NCBI GenBank assembly: GCA_024500155.1
Contig: CM044858.1
Span: 30,905,786-30,969,785, forward strand
DNA: 64,000 nucleotides
Reading direction: 5' to 3'
Origin: Chenopodium formosanum
Taxonomy: Eukaryota > Streptophyta > Magnoliopsida > Caryophyllales > Amaranthaceae
The translations under genes and the position numbers were made by a program. Every line of letters starts with the position of its first letter. Position 1 is the stretch's first letter. Below, piece after piece: positions 32,744 to 46,649 of the stretch. The notes below the pieces were generated by a model. It was not told where the DNA came from, did not search any database, and worked only from the letters and a program-made list of their open reading frames with translations.

Positions 32744-33834
32744 CAAGTATTTCTGTCAAAAGATAGCAATAAATTGTTGATCAAATTCATATTTATGAAT
32801 TCTATTTATAAATAAAATATACCTTGTATACATGAGAAATATATTTATCAATTTTGTTTATAAATAATCTGATCAGATGAAACTATCATACAACACTTTC
32901 TTTACAACATAATTATAGGGCTTATTTTTTACCTTTAGAATTTTTCATGTGAAACAGGAACGAATATATGATTAGCTTTGAGCCAATATGTACTTCTTAA
33001 TTTTGCCTAGATGTGAGCCTCAATTGAGTCGTTCAAAATATGAAGTTGTAAAGTATAGCTTAAGAAACCTAAACCCAAATAATAGAGTTTTAGTAAAATT
33101 TAGTATTAATAAGATTATAAACTTGTTACATGACTACCATAATATTATTTTAGTGATTATGTAGTTCATAATTAGAGAAGTGAATTTTAGTTATGTAATG
33201 TGGATAACTAATGGTAGGTATATGCTAAATGCTTTCTAATCATTCAATACATAGAGCTTATTAGATCTTTGCTTAGGTCTTGGAAAATTGGGAATTCATT
33301 CTGGCATTGAGGTGTATTGGTCACCTTTAGGAGTAATTTCAGTAATTTGATCATGCTTATGTTGCTACAAGTATCAATTATGATATGTGTATGTAGTATA
33401 TGACATGATTTTAGGCATGCTAAGCATGTTGCCATTGTTTGAACTTTGAAGGAATTATTTACAAGTTTCAACGCATTAACAGGCATGTATTTAGGTAGGT
33501 ACAAAATAAATGTTCTCTCTAATTGTCAAGACTCATGAACTCACATTATTCTCTCCAACTATCCAAAACCTTTTTCACAAAACTATACTCCATATTTACT
33601 TCCTTATCTTCTCTTTTGCTTATATCACACGTTCACATACATTTTAATAATCCACAACTAGAGTATATCCCGGGCATTGTCCCAGATTGCTAATACTGAA
33701 TTATACTTGTTCTTATACACGAGCTAATTTAGCTTTAGAAGACAAATATCTATTCGAAAGATTAATAATATGGGTTTGTTAGTTTGTGTTAATATTAGAT
33801 ATTCGTGGTGATTTGAATTGGTTGAGTTTTTCAA

Positions 33835-33983
33835 ATTATTGTTTTTACTTTTTTTTTTTTTTTTGTTTTTTTGTTTAGAGAGCCACAAGGGCGGGGGTGA
33901 GAATCGATCCCAAAATCTTCTAGAACCGGGAGGGAAGCTCTAACCACTTGAGCTATCCCTCACTCTCATTATTGTTTTTACTT
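33835..33983 (-). mobile_element. Complete tRNA-derived SINE with 16-bp target duplication
   Basis: The body is 33851-33967 on the minus strand. It starts GTGAGGGATAGCTCAAGTGG (box A) and carries box B in GGGATCGATTCTCACCC, then a short 3' part and an A-rich tail (T run on plus at 33851-33873). ATTATTGTTTTTACTT flanks it exactly at 33835-33850 and 33968-33983. The 117-bp length and perfect duplication mark a full, fairly young SINE insertion. Confidence 0.85.
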
Positions 33984-34937
33984 AAAGCAAGAATATATTT
34001 TGAGTGACTTTATTTTTCATTTTTTAATTCATGGTGTATTTATTGAATTTAACAATATGGGGTATTATAAATTGACTGAAATACTATCTATCAGAGCATT
34101 TGAGCATCCACAATGGATAGCTACATATCTTGTACCTTTGGGTTGCCACATCATCATACTCTAACTACATCAATTTAAGTTACAACCTAGTTCGTTGATA
34201 TGGCATATAACTCGTACTCTTCTTTGATAAATATAGATAGATATGCGACTGCCTATCAATTCCGAACAGAAAAAGAAGAACATGAATTGTATATAGCTCC
34301 ATGACCGAAATGTAGATGCCTAAAGATGGCAAATTCATGATGTTAATCTGCTCATTTTATTCCTATACCAGTATAAGTGGCTAATTCAAGTTCCATGTGA
34401 CTTCATTGTCAATCTATATGACAGAATCTACTATCTCTCTTGAGACTCTATGTCTCAATCTAGTAAAGAGTGTTTATCAATTATCATACCATAGAATAAC
34501 ATGAACGTTATATTCGAAAATAAAAAATAATGCTGAAGTATTGTATACCATTCAACCCAAATAAAAGTTATTTCTTTCTCAAATTCACAAGTCAAATCTA
34601 CCTCTTAGATTCTTAGAGTAAATAATTTGGTTTTTTGTACATTAAAGTATAAAGCTACCCTATTGATAAGAAAATTACATAGCATATGTACCAATTTAAG
34701 GCGTTGTACTTGTACTGCAACTATATATTCCTTCAAAACTAGTATCATTGTCAAACTTTTCTAAAAGTAGGTTTTTTCAGATGCTTTACAATATATTTTG
34801 TTGAGTAAAAAGTACCATTGATTTAGATCACATAAAAAGGATAGTATGTGGTGTGGAAATTAGTAAAATACACAGAGGAAATGGCTACTTGAAATTGTGT
34901 CTCAATTAAATAATTTGAATAACCTTAAAATATTGCA
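33984..34937. other. Intergenic spacer before the copia element
   Basis: AT-rich, no gene or defined repeat seen. It ends at the CCATG target site of the large copia element. Confidence 0.5.
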
Positions 34938-34942
34938 CCATG

Positions 34943-35216
34943 TATTATAAAATAAGGGAAAAAGGGAGAATATGAGAGAGAGATATAGAGAGGTAATAGT
35001 GTTATGTCTATATTTATCCATTTCATGACCATCTATATATATACAAGATGTGAACATTGTAACTTATATGGACAATGAAGAGTCCATTCATGAGAGGGTT
35101 AATGTGGACTAATGACAAAGGAGGGTTACAAGGATGCTATTAAAACCATACTTAAGGTAGTCTTAAAGAGATAATTATAAGCTTAATGACCATCCATAAT
35201 AACATATTTTATAACA
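34943..35216 (-). repeat. 3' LTR of the large copia element
   Basis: On the minus strand it starts TGTTATAAAATATGTTATTA and ends TTTTATAATA. It differs from the 5' LTR (50911-51189) mainly by a longer GA run in the latter and a few substitutions. The end is TA instead of the usual CA in both copies. Confidence 0.9.
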
Positions 35217-35227
35217 CTCCCCCTTGG
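35217..35227 (-). promoter_or_regulatory. Polypurine tract of the large copia element
   Basis: On the minus strand CCAAGGGGGAG lies directly before the 3' LTR. This is the expected plus-strand priming site. Confidence 0.75.
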
Positions 35228-35364
35228 ATGGTCATTATCTAAAAATAGAATAATGCGCATATATGCTGCCTCATTAAAAACCTTTCCAGGAAAAACCCTG
35301 TGGGAAAAAACCATGGATAAGGGAAAAAGAGTGCAGCGCGCAATTACTCCCCCTCATTATTATA

Positions 35365-35989
35365 TCACTGAAGATCTTTGAGACGACGCAATCCAATACG
35401 ATAAACTAACTTTTTAAATGTTGCGGTCGGAAGAGCCTTAGTGAATAAGTCTGCTAAATTCTCACTTGAACGAATCTGCAATACTTTTATGTCTCCATTC
35501 TTCTGAAGATCATGAGTGAAGAAAAATTTGGGTAAGATGTGCTTTGTTCTATCGCCTTTGATGTATCCTTCCTTAAGTTGAGCAATACAAGCTGCATTAT
35601 CCTCATATAAAGTTGTCGATGCCTCCTTCCCAGATGATAAACCACAAACTTCATTTATGTGTTGAATTACCGACCTTAACCATACACATTCACGGCTAGC
35701 CTCGTGAATTGCTAAAATCTCAGAATGATTGGAAGAAGTAGCTGCAATAGTTTGTTTCATAGAACGCCAAGAAATGGCAGTACCACCATATGTGAACACA
35801 TATCCAGTTTGTGATCGACCATTATGAGGATCAGATAAATAACCTGCATCTGCAAAATCAATCAAATTTTCTTTGGACAACTTTGGGAAAAATAAACCCA
35901 TATCCTTTGTACCTTGAAGATAACGAAGTAAATGTTTGATCCCATTCCAATGCCTCCGAGTTGGACATGAACTAAACCTTGCTAATAAA
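35365..35989 (-). pseudogene. Copia RNase H domain
   Basis: The ORF 35365-35901 carries the RNase H motifs of copia pol: 'FADAGYLSDPHNGRSQTGYV', 'GTAISWRSMKQTIAATSSNH', 'SEILAIHEASRECVWLRSVI', 'TLYEDNAACIAQLKEGYIKG' and 'RTKHILPKFFFTHDLQ'. It ends 'GLRRLKDLQ'. The segment just upstream (to about 35989, 'LARFS.CPTRRHWNGIKHLL') is in frame with the domain but separated from the main RT ORF by a stop. The domain looks well preserved, so the element is moderately old. Confidence 0.85.
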
Positions 35990-36012
35990 TTAACTGAAAA
36001 TGATATGTCGGG

Positions 36013-36813
36013 TCATGTATGACTTGCAAGGTACATTAGCGCTCTAATTGCACTAAGATATGGTACTTCAGGACCAAGAATCTCTTCATCATTTTCCCGA
36101 GGTCGGAATGGATCTTTATCTACTTCAAGTGATCTTACAACCATAGGGCTACTCAATGGATGTGTTGTATCCATAGAGAATCTTTTAAGAACCTTTTCTA
36201 TGTATGTTGATTGATGCACAAGGATTCCATTTTCTAGGTGCTCTATTTGTAACCACAAGCAGAATTTTGTCTTTCCAAGATCTTTCATTTCGAACTCTTT
36301 CTTTAAATAATTGACAGTCACTGAAATCACTTCAGGAGTTCCAATGATATTCAAATCATCAACATACACCGCAATTATAACAAATCCCGATCCAAATTTC
36401 TTTATAAAAATACATGGGCTGATAGGATCATTCTTATAACCTTCTTTTAACAAATACTCACTTAGACGGTTATACCACATACGCCCAGATTGTTTCAATC
36501 CATATAGAGATTTTTTCACTTTAATACAGAAAGGTTCTCGAGAACTAGATTTTGCTGCTTCTGGCAGTTTGAATCCTTCTAGGAGCTTCATGTAAATGTC
36601 ATTATCCAGTGGGCCAAATAAATAAGCTGTGACTACATCCATCAAACGTAAGTCAAGTCCTTCTCTTATTGCCAGACTAATCAAAAATCTAAAAGTAGTT
36701 GCATCCACCACATAATCAATACCAGGTCTTTGTGAGAATCCTTGTGCAACTAAGCGTGCCTTATATCTTACAACTTCACCATTTTCATTTCTCTTTCGCA
36801 CAAAGACCCATTT
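36013..36813 (-). pseudogene. Copia reverse transcriptase domain, truncated by LTR D
   Basis: The ORF begins at the LTR D junction and reads 'KRNENGEVVRYKARLVAQGF', 'LMDVVTAYLFGPLDNDIYMK', 'KSLYGLKQSGRMWYNRLSEY' and the intact active-site block 'VIIAVYVDDLNIIGT', then 'VPYLSAIRALMYLA'. A stop after 'ASHT' separates it from RNase H. The N-terminal end of the RT region lies on the other side of LTR D. Confidence 0.88.
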
Positions 36814-36818
36814 ATATC

Positions 36819-39262
36819 TGTAATACCCCGTATTTTCATACGTATTTTCCTAATTATTAATTAGGAATTATTTTATAAAAAGGGTATTTTAGTAAATTTA
36901 TAATTTGGAGCCAAAATAATATTTGATTTTTGGCGCCAAAAGTATTTTGAAAACTAATCATTATTTTGGATAAGATTTATTATCCATTTATCCTATTATA
37001 AAAACCGGATTATTTATATATTTCGGATATTTTAATTAAGGCAAAAGCTATATTTTATTATTATTTTAATAATTCCGAAAATCCCATTTATTTAGCTAAT
37101 AATTTCAGATTTTCTTATGTATAAAATCTGATTTTATAAGTTAAATTATTTGGTGAATATTTGGTATTTTATTATTTAATTATTTATTACAATATATATT
37201 ATTTACACAATTATTTTTAATTCCTTAAAACTAGCAAAATATATTCCTAAATACTAAATAGGAAGGCTGAAAATATGAGCTTAGGAAAGCTCAATAATTC
37301 CGGCCATCTCGTAAAGATTTTGGGAAAATAATTTGGTAATTTGTATTTTTAATTATCTCCCTAAAATCTCCTATTTTCCATAATTCTAATTCTCCATCTT
37401 TTTGATATCCAATTATTATATTTTGTTACCATTCATTCTTCTTAATTATTCCCCAAGCAATTCCAATTTCCTTAATATTTTTCATGACATACATACCTTC
37501 CACATTCAATTATACACAATCCCTTCAAATATCAAAATTTTCCTTAAATCTTTGCTTACTTCTCCAAGTAATCTCTTAAACCCTAATTACCATAATTCTT
37601 CCTACATTTTCCTACCATAATTCATGGTCATACTAGCCTATAAATACCCCTTCATACCTCTCATATTCTTCACACCAATTCTCTTCTTTTCTTCTCCTTA
37701 ATTTTACACAAATCATCCCGTTTATCTTTGAAGCCAATTTTCGGGCACTTCTGGTCAGTTTTTGGGGTATTGACGTTTCACAGAAGATTGTTCCTCTCAA
37801 AAAATCCTTGAGGTTAGGCTCAAGAATCACCCAATTCGGAGTTATATCGAAGGAGTTATAGCCTCTGAAAGTTCTGCCTATTATTTCCTACGCAAATCCA
37901 ATTCTTCTCTTTTCCTTGGCTTCTTATCTTTTCTTCTTCTCTTCTCTTATTCAAGTATTATTATTATGGGGGATTTATAAAAATTATTATGAGTAGTTTT
38001 AATTATATAAAATCATATTTTTAATGATGTTTATGAGAAAATAAATTAAAAGGTTCATGTACATATAGTGGGGGGCTTTTAATTATTTGTTAACCTTATA
38101 TTGATTAAGGTTATATTTATTTGTAGGGTGTGTTCGATCAAGATTCTTGAGGTTCTTTTGGTGTGTATAGCTAAGCAAGGATCAAGGTACGTTAGGTGGC
38201 TAGATACCTTTGAAAGTGATTGGTTTGAATAACATGTTTTATATGATTTGATTGGTGATTGAATTAAATTGATTTGAATTGTGATTTTGAAATAAATTAT
38301 GTTTGGAGGTATTGATTAAAGTATTTGAATGATTGATTTTTAAATCATGTTTTGAATGGTTTGATCGAATTACTTATCATGTTTTAAGGAATTGATTTGA
38401 AAAGTTTATTGAATTAAATAAAAGATTTTCAAGGAAGAGTTATTGATTTTGAAAAGTATTAATATGAGATTTTATTCTCAAGTATTTATTTAAAAGGTTT
38501 TGATTTTGAAAGCATGTGGAAGGAGTTTGAATTATATTGGAATTATTGGATATTAAAAGGATTTATTATTGAACCATTGAAATATTATTATTAATGCTTT
38601 GGTTTATTGATAAGACTATGGACTTTGTATGACCTAGTCTTTCCTCAAGAATAGCCTTGTAATATAAGGAGACTAGCTTGGGGGGTGTGCACACTTGGGT
38701 GAGGAATTGGATTTAAAGAAATTGGTTCAAAAAGGAATTGGATTTTTAAAGGAATTGGTTTATCAATTATTTTGAATGTTGAATCATTGGAATTGGTTTT
38801 GAATCATGAGTTTTGGAATTATTGGATTATTTATTGGAATTGGTTTTAAAAGCATGTTTGCAAATAAATTGAGTTTACATTATCTTGTACTTATCGTACA
38901 TAGCATATTTTGCTAATCCGTATTTCCTATTTGTTTTGGTTCGCCCTGTTTACCGTAATGGTAAGCAGTGTTGACTATTTTCAGGTGGAGTCATGAATGA
39001 GCATATGGGAGTCCCGGGATTTGCTTCACCTAGTTTAGGAATGTTGGTCTTGTGTTTATTTAGAGTACTCATAACAATGTTACTATTTTCATAAGTATTA
39101 ATAAAAGAAAGTTGAGTTTCCGCTGCAAAGTATTGGTTTTATTTAGTAAGTTTGAGTAGCCTTGCGTAATCACGCGGCGGTAACACGCCCAAGTCTATTT
39201 CTACGATATAATTATACGTATTATACTAGTATTTCCGTAGAGGGAGATTTGGGGGTGTTACA
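36819..39262 (+). mobile_element. Solo LTR 'D' (TGTAATACCCCG family) in copia RT
   Basis: A 2444-bp LTR starting TGTAATACCCCGTATTTTC and ending GGGGGTGTTACA, with ATATC at 36814-36818 and 39263-39267. A TATAAATA box at 37639 gives plus-strand sense. It shares its ends and layout with solo LTR C. No internal sequence is present. Confidence 0.9.
37639..37646 (+). promoter_or_regulatory. TATA box of LTR D
   Basis: TATAAATA followed by CCCC, within pyrimidine-rich sequence, matching the TATA context in LTR C. Confidence 0.55.
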
Positions 39263-40081
39263 ATATCCCACTAGCTTTACACCTTCAGGTGTACGGACTA
39301 CAGGTCCGAATACTTCTCTTTTTCCAAGAGATTTTAATTCTGCTTCAATTGCTTCTTTCCATTTTGGTCAATCATTTCTTTGTCTACATTCTTTAATGGA
39401 TTTTGGTTCATGATCCTCATTATTATCCATAACATCTAATGCTACATTGCATGCAAAAACATCATCGACGTCGATTTGATTTCGGTTCCATGTAATTCCA
39501 GACATGATATAATTTGTTGAAATTTCTTCATTATCAGGTACCTGAATTTCTTCCTGTATCATGTCTAAATTTTCTTCTGGAGATCCTTCGGAAATTGTTT
39601 CTTCAATTTGACCATCATCAATTAATGCTCCTTTTCTTTTCCGAGGATTCTTATCTTTGGAACCCATTGGTCTTCCACGTTTCTGACGTGGTTTAGACGC
39701 ATTAGCAAATTTATTTTGTCCTTCCGGGACATCTTTTTTAAATGGAGCATTTACAGCTGGAATATGTGACTTGGTCACTCTTTTTGGGTCAGCAAACGAG
39801 TCTGGCAATTGATTCGCTAAACTTTGTAAATGAATTATCTTTTGAACTTCCAGTTCACATTGTTTAGTTCGAGGATCAAGATGGGATAATGATAATTCAT
39901 TCCATTTAATTTCCTTTTCCAGCTCTCTTTTTTCTCCCCCTAATGTTGGGAAAAGTGACTCGTTAAAATGACAATCTGCAAAACGAGCCGTAAATAAATC
40001 CCCTGTTGTAGGCTCAAGATATTTAATTATTGACGGGGATTCAAACCCAACATATATTCTCAACCTCCTTTGAGGACCCAT
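39263..40081 (-). pseudogene. Copia integrase-RT linker region
   Basis: The reading 'MGPQRRLRIYVGFESPSIIK', 'FTARFADCHFNESLFPTLGG', a K/R-rich stretch 'RQKRGRPMGSKDKNPRKRKG' and an acidic tail match the C-terminal extension of copia integrase that precedes RT. A one-base frameshift separates it from the integrase ORF (stop near 40083). It resumes as RT beyond LTR D. Confidence 0.8.
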
Positions 40082-40082
40082 C

Positions 40083-40907
40083 TTAGAGCGTTGTGGTAGG
40101 TGGAGCTATTGGAACATAAACCGCACATCCAAAAATTCTTATATGGGAAATATTTGGTTCCTGACCATAAACCAATTGTAATGGGGAGAACTTATGATAA
40201 CTTGTTGGCCTAATGCGAATTAGTGATGCTGCATGTAATATTGCATGTCCCCAAGCAGAAATTGGGAGATTGGATTTCATAAGCAATGGTCTAGCAATTA
40301 ACTGAAGACGTTTAATTAATGACTCAGCCAGACCATTTTGTGTATGAACATATGCTACAGGATGTTCAACATTTATCCCAATGGACATGCAATAATCATT
40401 GAAAGCTTGAGATGTAAATTCACCAGCATTATCAAGACGAATAGTCTTAATAGGAGTATCTGGAAAATGTGCCCGTAACTTAATCAATTGGGCAAGTAAT
40501 CTCGCAAACGCCAGGTTACGAGTTGATAACAAGGACACATGTGACCATCTAGTTGATGCATCAATTAAAACCATAAAATATCTAAATGGTCCACATGGGG
40601 GATGTATGGGCCCACAAATATCTCCTTGTATACGTTCCAGAAAACTAATTGATTCAAAGTTAATTTTAGCTGGTGATGGGCGAATTATTAACTTGCCTAC
40701 CAAGCAAGCAGCACATGAAAAATTATTATGAAGAATCTGCTGGCTCTTCAAAGAATGTCCACATGAATTCGTAATTATTTTTCGCATCATTATTGAACCG
40801 GGATGGCCTAACCGGTCATGCCAAACAACAAAATTATCTGTAAACTTCTGGTTTACTATAGCATGAGTTTCAATAGTATTGATTTTTGTGTAGTACAAAC
40901 CACTGGA
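40083..40907 (-). pseudogene. Copia integrase domain
   Basis: The zinc-binding HHCC part is present ('VWHDRLGHPGS' and 'FSCAACLVGK'), as are the DDE catalytic blocks 'IQGDICGPIHPP', 'TIRLDNAGEFTSQAF' and 'HTQNGLAESLIKR'. Translation runs cleanly from the LTR E junction to a stop at 40083, where a 1-base shift leads into the linker. The integrase itself looks intact apart from its separation from protease by LTR E. Confidence 0.88.
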
Positions 40908-41913
40908 GAATGTGATGTGTGTCATAAATGGCACACATTTGATGAGCATTTAGATCCTTTTTATCCTCTTTTTATAGCTTTCTTGCTCAATAAATGTTCG
41001 GTTTTATGCTTTCTCTCTCTATTCTACCTTTCTTCTCTTATTTTACGGCTTTTGAGCATTTCTATGGTTTTCTAGTATTTTCTCTTTTATTTCTTTTATT
41101 TTCGTTATTTTAGTTGTTTTCTCTTTATTTTAGATTTTATAGATTTAGTTTTATTTTATTTTAGTTTATTTGATTTTATTTTCATTTCTTTTCCTTTACT
41201 TTATTTTATTTTATTTTCATTTTATTATATTTCCTTTTTTTTTATTATTTTCATTTTCATTTTATTTCTTTTACTTTTATTTGTCGGTTTTAGTTTTATT
41301 TTTACTTTATTTTATTTCTCGGTTTTATGTGCATTTTGTAGGTGTTTGTTCCAAGTCCAAATTGGTGCTAGCTACTGCACACTTGGGTCTTCGTCACCAT
41401 CATGGTGATGATAGTGATGGTGATGAAAGTAGGCAGGAACTTCTCCTTCTCTTCCCCTGCTTTCCCCTGCTTCACAACAACTTCAATTTCCCCTGTTCCC
41501 CGACTCCACGTAGCAGCAGCATCAAATCCCGCAACAACTCCAACTGCATCAACGCAACACACAACACACACGCAGCCACCACCCAACAGCAGCAACACCA
41601 CCGCAAACACCAGCAATTAACCGCCACCGCAACGCCACCAGTTAACCACCTGCTGCCCCTTTAATCCGCCACCATCGCACCACCATTTCCACCAGCAATT
41701 AAGCAGCAATCGCAGCCAAATCGCACTACATTTCCGCCACCAAAATCAGCCACACAAAGCAGCCCTTGCTGCCCCTGTTCCCCCTCCAACTTCACGCAAC
41801 AGCTACAGCAACCAATTGCAGCAGCGCCTTCCTCTCCTCCGCAATTGAGCTCCTTCGAACCTCAGCAGGTGCGGGCGCACATTCAACGAGTGCGGCCGCA
41901 CCTAGCTGGGTTT

Positions 41914-42464
41914 TGTTAGTAGATAAGCAAATTAAACGAAAGTACTTATCTCAATGTTGTGTAGACCAATTGATAATTGCCGCGTCGTGGTAAACCACTG
42001 ACCTAAAAGACGATTCCGCGCTACCCGGGTGCAGTAGACATCAAGCGGTCGCCCTCCAGGATAAGCACAGCGCCGGAATTTGTGTGCACTCACAAACCCG
42101 ACTGGAACCAGAATACTTGCCCAAAAACCGAAGGGATAAATTTAGAGAGGGTAAAAGATAGCTGATTTTTGTGTATTTTATGGAAGCAAAGAAACATGAA
42201 TATATGTATGTATGTTTTAAGAGGTTGGAGCATAGCTTATAAAGCATAGGAAGGTGTGAAACGGAAGCCAGCAACAATGGGTAAAACCATCAGCCATTAA
42301 AGGCATAAATGCCATACTTAATCAACATTAACTAGCCATTAAAAGAGCTAATAAAAGGGTAATTCAAGGGAGCATAATTACCGGCTATTAAGAGCAATCT
42401 CAACAGCCACACACAATTAACCATTAATGTGACTTTCTTTGTTTAACATCAAGAACTTCCAACA
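41914..42464 (-). repeat. Left (3') LTR of element F
   Basis: On the plus strand it begins TGTTAGTAGATAAGC and ends AACTTCCAACA. It is followed by ATCCCCCACAG, the reverse complement of the polypurine tract. Confidence 0.92.
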
Positions 42465-45400
42465 ATCCCCCACAGGTTCGAAGATGTGAAAAGAAAGAAA
42501 GAAAATTGGTTTTGGGCAAAACAAAACAATTGCATAAGTGTCAATGTCTCGCGACTTGAATTAACACATAGTGGACATCAAGCTATGATCCCTCACCTAC
42601 CAAGTGACCTTCGTCTTGAACTTAATAGGGAGTTAGGGACCCGTCACATTGAGCCACACAATTGAACATGTATAATATTCTGAAATTCCGCGAATAAAAG
42701 TGACGCATTATACTGGCCATACGTCCAGCCTGGATGCTCATAGGTGCTCTAGAGTATTAGCCCACCCAATACTCATAGGAAGCGGCCACACTTCCACACC
42801 TAAGTAGGTGAATCCCATCAAGTGTGAGCTACATCACACCACCAAAAATATGGATATGGGTTCATTAAGAGCCATATGCTCAACCTCTTTCCATTTGTAG
42901 CAAGCACACATCAAACATCTAGGGATGGACAAAATAAAATTTTGTGCTTCCGAATTATTCCATAATGTTCCCCTTTGAACTCATGATGAGTAGGAGTTGA
43001 TTACTTGTAATTCATACTTTGGGCTTTAGTCCCATCCCTTCCGATGTTACCAAAACTAGTTTTGTACAAGGCCTTTATTAGTTAACGGATCCGTAACATT
43101 CCTTTTAGACTTTTTCTAGTCTAGTGATATCACCCTATTCGACAATTTATCTCTGACATCAACCATTATAGGCATGGTTCAATCAAAAGTAACTTCAACT
43201 TGCAAATCACAACGAATTCCCCTACAATGGGATATTTGCAAGCACATTTGCTCATAAGAGCCATATACTCTTGACCATCTTGCCTCATAATAACCTGTCA
43301 ATTCAAGAGCAATAAATTTAGATTATTCCAAAACAAACATAGCAAAACAAGGTTGCTTAGCACAAATTCAAAACATAGCTCCACCACTTAGTGGTGCAGA
43401 CATAACCGCTTGAGTTTGAACTCATCGTCGAACTCCAATCACTCATGGAAACTTGCAATAGTGAAACTCTAATCTTGTGTACTTTTCAAGTACCTATGCA
43501 ACCTCCTCAAAACGATATAAAGATCATTGCTCGAGTTAAGAGTATACTTTCTTAATCTACTTACATAATAAGCAATGTCAAACTAAGAATAGCTCCCAAG
43601 AAACATAGCAATACCAAATAGACACAAATTAAATGCTCACATATGATCAAGAAAATTCAAAATCTTTATATTGTAGCAATGACTCATCCATCCCAAGTTT
43701 AGCCATACAAACTTTCAACAAAACTCAATGAAATAGCAACAAAAATCCATAGAAGAAATATCATGCATTACAATCCCAAGAAAAAGATTGTAGAATTCTA
43801 CACATAGTTAGACATAACCTAACTCATAGTCAACGACTTCTTCCACGAAAACAATCACTCATGACATTTCACTAGTTTAAAGTTGATACTCTAAAGACAT
43901 AAAGATACCAAAACAAACTTGTAAGGCAAACACCATCAAAAACCGTCTTTAGCACAATTAATCACTTTAAGGCTTTGCATTAAACAATTGAAAATTCTAA
44001 TGTCATGAGTAATAATACACATATATGCTCAAAGACAATTTATTCAATAAAGAATCAATAATTAAGAAAGACTCAAGACAAAATTACTCCAAGACTCGCC
44101 TACAAAGTCATGAACGAAATGCAAATATCAAGCAAAAATAGAGCCAAGACTTTGAGTCCAACACTAATACTTTATTACTTCCCCCACATTGGACGACAAA
44201 GTCCTATTCAAAGCCCTTAGCAACACGCCTAAAACCCACGTTTCTCAATGAATGAAACACCCTCCAAAATTCATATGGGGTCTGTAATGACATAAACTCC
44301 TTATATAGAAATTTTATAAGTTCAAAAACTTATAACCCCCACATGAAAACATAAGGTCCAAATCTCAAAATAAAGCATAGTCAAATACATGGTTGGGAAG
44401 AAAATTCATAAGTGTGTCATGGTGTAATAAACTAATACCATATAAAGTGGACAAGAGTAGAAAACTTTATTTGAAACATTGAATTAATTAAAAAAAAATA
44501 ATAATAATTCAATAACACTTCAATATATTAATTCTCATGCCACCATATATGAAATTCAAGCCATTACAAATTACTCATGCAATATTCATAAAGAACTATA
44601 ACACAATAAAGAGCCATAGGCGGTAACATGTGTCATCATAAAAATTGAAAAAATGTAGTCTAATTCCCAAAAAAACTTCACTTGAAAATTCTCCAAAGAG
44701 AAAGTCATATAATATCCTTAAGAAAAATTATCACATAATTTCCCTTCACAAAACTCAACTAGTTTGAGAATTATATATTTTACACATGTTAATGAAATAC
44801 CGAAAATAAGGTAATGAATCAAATGAGTTATGAACAAAGCTTCTCAATACGAGTATTTCATATCATGAATTTAAGAAATTGACATAATACATCTCAACTC
44901 CATGCTCAACACATACATGAATCATGATAAAAGTAGTACTTGGAGTACATACATGCACCTCAATAACATGTTAAACAATATTGCTCAAAACATCCTACTG
45001 AATAGCAAGTTAATCCAAAAAGTAGAACCAACAAATTAATGGTAACTGATTATATGCATTTAAAGTCATACTCATAAATATCGAAATTATAACTTTTACT
45101 TTCTATTAATCATTCAACAAATATTTAGTTGACAAATTGAACATTCTTTGTCAATACTCACAAAAGCATATATCTGTTAAGATGATTACTAGGGATTAAA
45201 CCAAATGATAAACATAATAACATGAGACTTGGTTTAGAATGAACCTCCCTTGAATTAAATCAAGTGACATGTGTGAGACCTCTATGAGATGTCCAACCAT
45301 CCTTGTTGTAAATAAGGGCCTCAAGATGTCATCATAAGTCACTAATATGAGCAGCTAATGAGAATCCAACCGTTGAAAAATAAGCCTCATGTGCCCCAAG

Positions 45401-46649
45401 CTCACTCCCAAAATTCAACCCAAACCGACCAAGGACGGCCTTTGATCGGGGGTCATCTTTGGGACTGCTCTCGAAAATCCGCGGATATCGAACAAGTCCT
45501 AAAACTCAAAAATATAAATCAAAAGCATTAGAAAATTTCAACCAAAACTCCACAAAACAATGAGATTTAGGAAACATCATAATACTCCCTCATGTTATCA
45601 TATAAGAATGCAACAAGTTATGCATATATACAACAACATAATATTAGCCAATCAAAAAATTAAAATAACCCATATTACTATATTCGTAAGGTCATATTTT
45701 CACAAATGAGTAAAAACTAAAATACCCGAAATAATCACAAGTGTTAAAACACTAAGAACAGTACAACTACAAAATTTTCTCATTCAATAAATTCACAATC
45801 CTCAATAAACTATTATTTGCAAAATGCATCTTCACAAAGGATAGTATACAGTATAACTACAAAATTGAATAACGATAATAATAAACCAAACAAAATTTCC
45901 ATTAAGAAAAGTGGAGAACTGATAACAAAATATAAAGGTCCAATTAAATAACGTAAGGTATTATCATATACTTCGTAGTATACTCTCACATGCTCATGAG
46001 TAACCAAGTGGACATATATAATAACTAATAAGTCAATGACCAACACATTTGCCATTATATTACTCATTGCAAATAAAATTAACATTCATAATATAACATG
46101 GACATAAAGCAATATACTCTTACAAGTTTTAGCATTACCCACTAATTAGAAATTGGAGGAAGATCAACCAAATCAGAGAAAATTATAAATCGAAGTATAG
46201 AACAAATACTCTATAAACACATGATAACTAATAACAAGAAGATGGTCCTTTTTTCAATACAACTCATCTCCTCACATACGCAACAAATGAGCAAAATATG
46301 GTCCAAGTAAAACCAAAACCTGATATGATAATTTAAATGATTCAACAAATAAGGAATAACGGAAAATTTCTTTCAGATTAGTCAACTGCAAAATCAAGAC
46401 CAAACTTTCCATTATACATTATTCACATTATAGCCCTTCTCACAGTAACTGACAACCATCAATTTAATAAATTCTATTCCATGAAATTATTCATCATAGA
46501 ATTAGTACACAAGTACACAACACAAAATTGATCCAAATAAAACCGCATCCTAACTAACATGTGAAAGCTCATAATTCTTAGAATAAAGAATTTGCAATTT
46601 CGACACATAAGCAATCATACAATTGGAATAAATAAATCGTCTTTTAGAT

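Noticed and set aside
33655..33700. Helitron-like terminus on the minus strand (CCCGGG stem, CTAG, T)
   Set aside because: The hairpin is imperfect and short, and no partner end was found.
41170..41664. 164-aa ORF with Phe-rich then His/Asn/Thr-rich composition
   Set aside because: It reads through T-rich then CA-rich simple sequence of solo LTR E, with no domain.
45813..46085. 90-aa hydrophobic ORF in the interior of element F
   Set aside because: It is isolated, AT-driven and without a gag or pol motif; the interior is otherwise closed in all frames.
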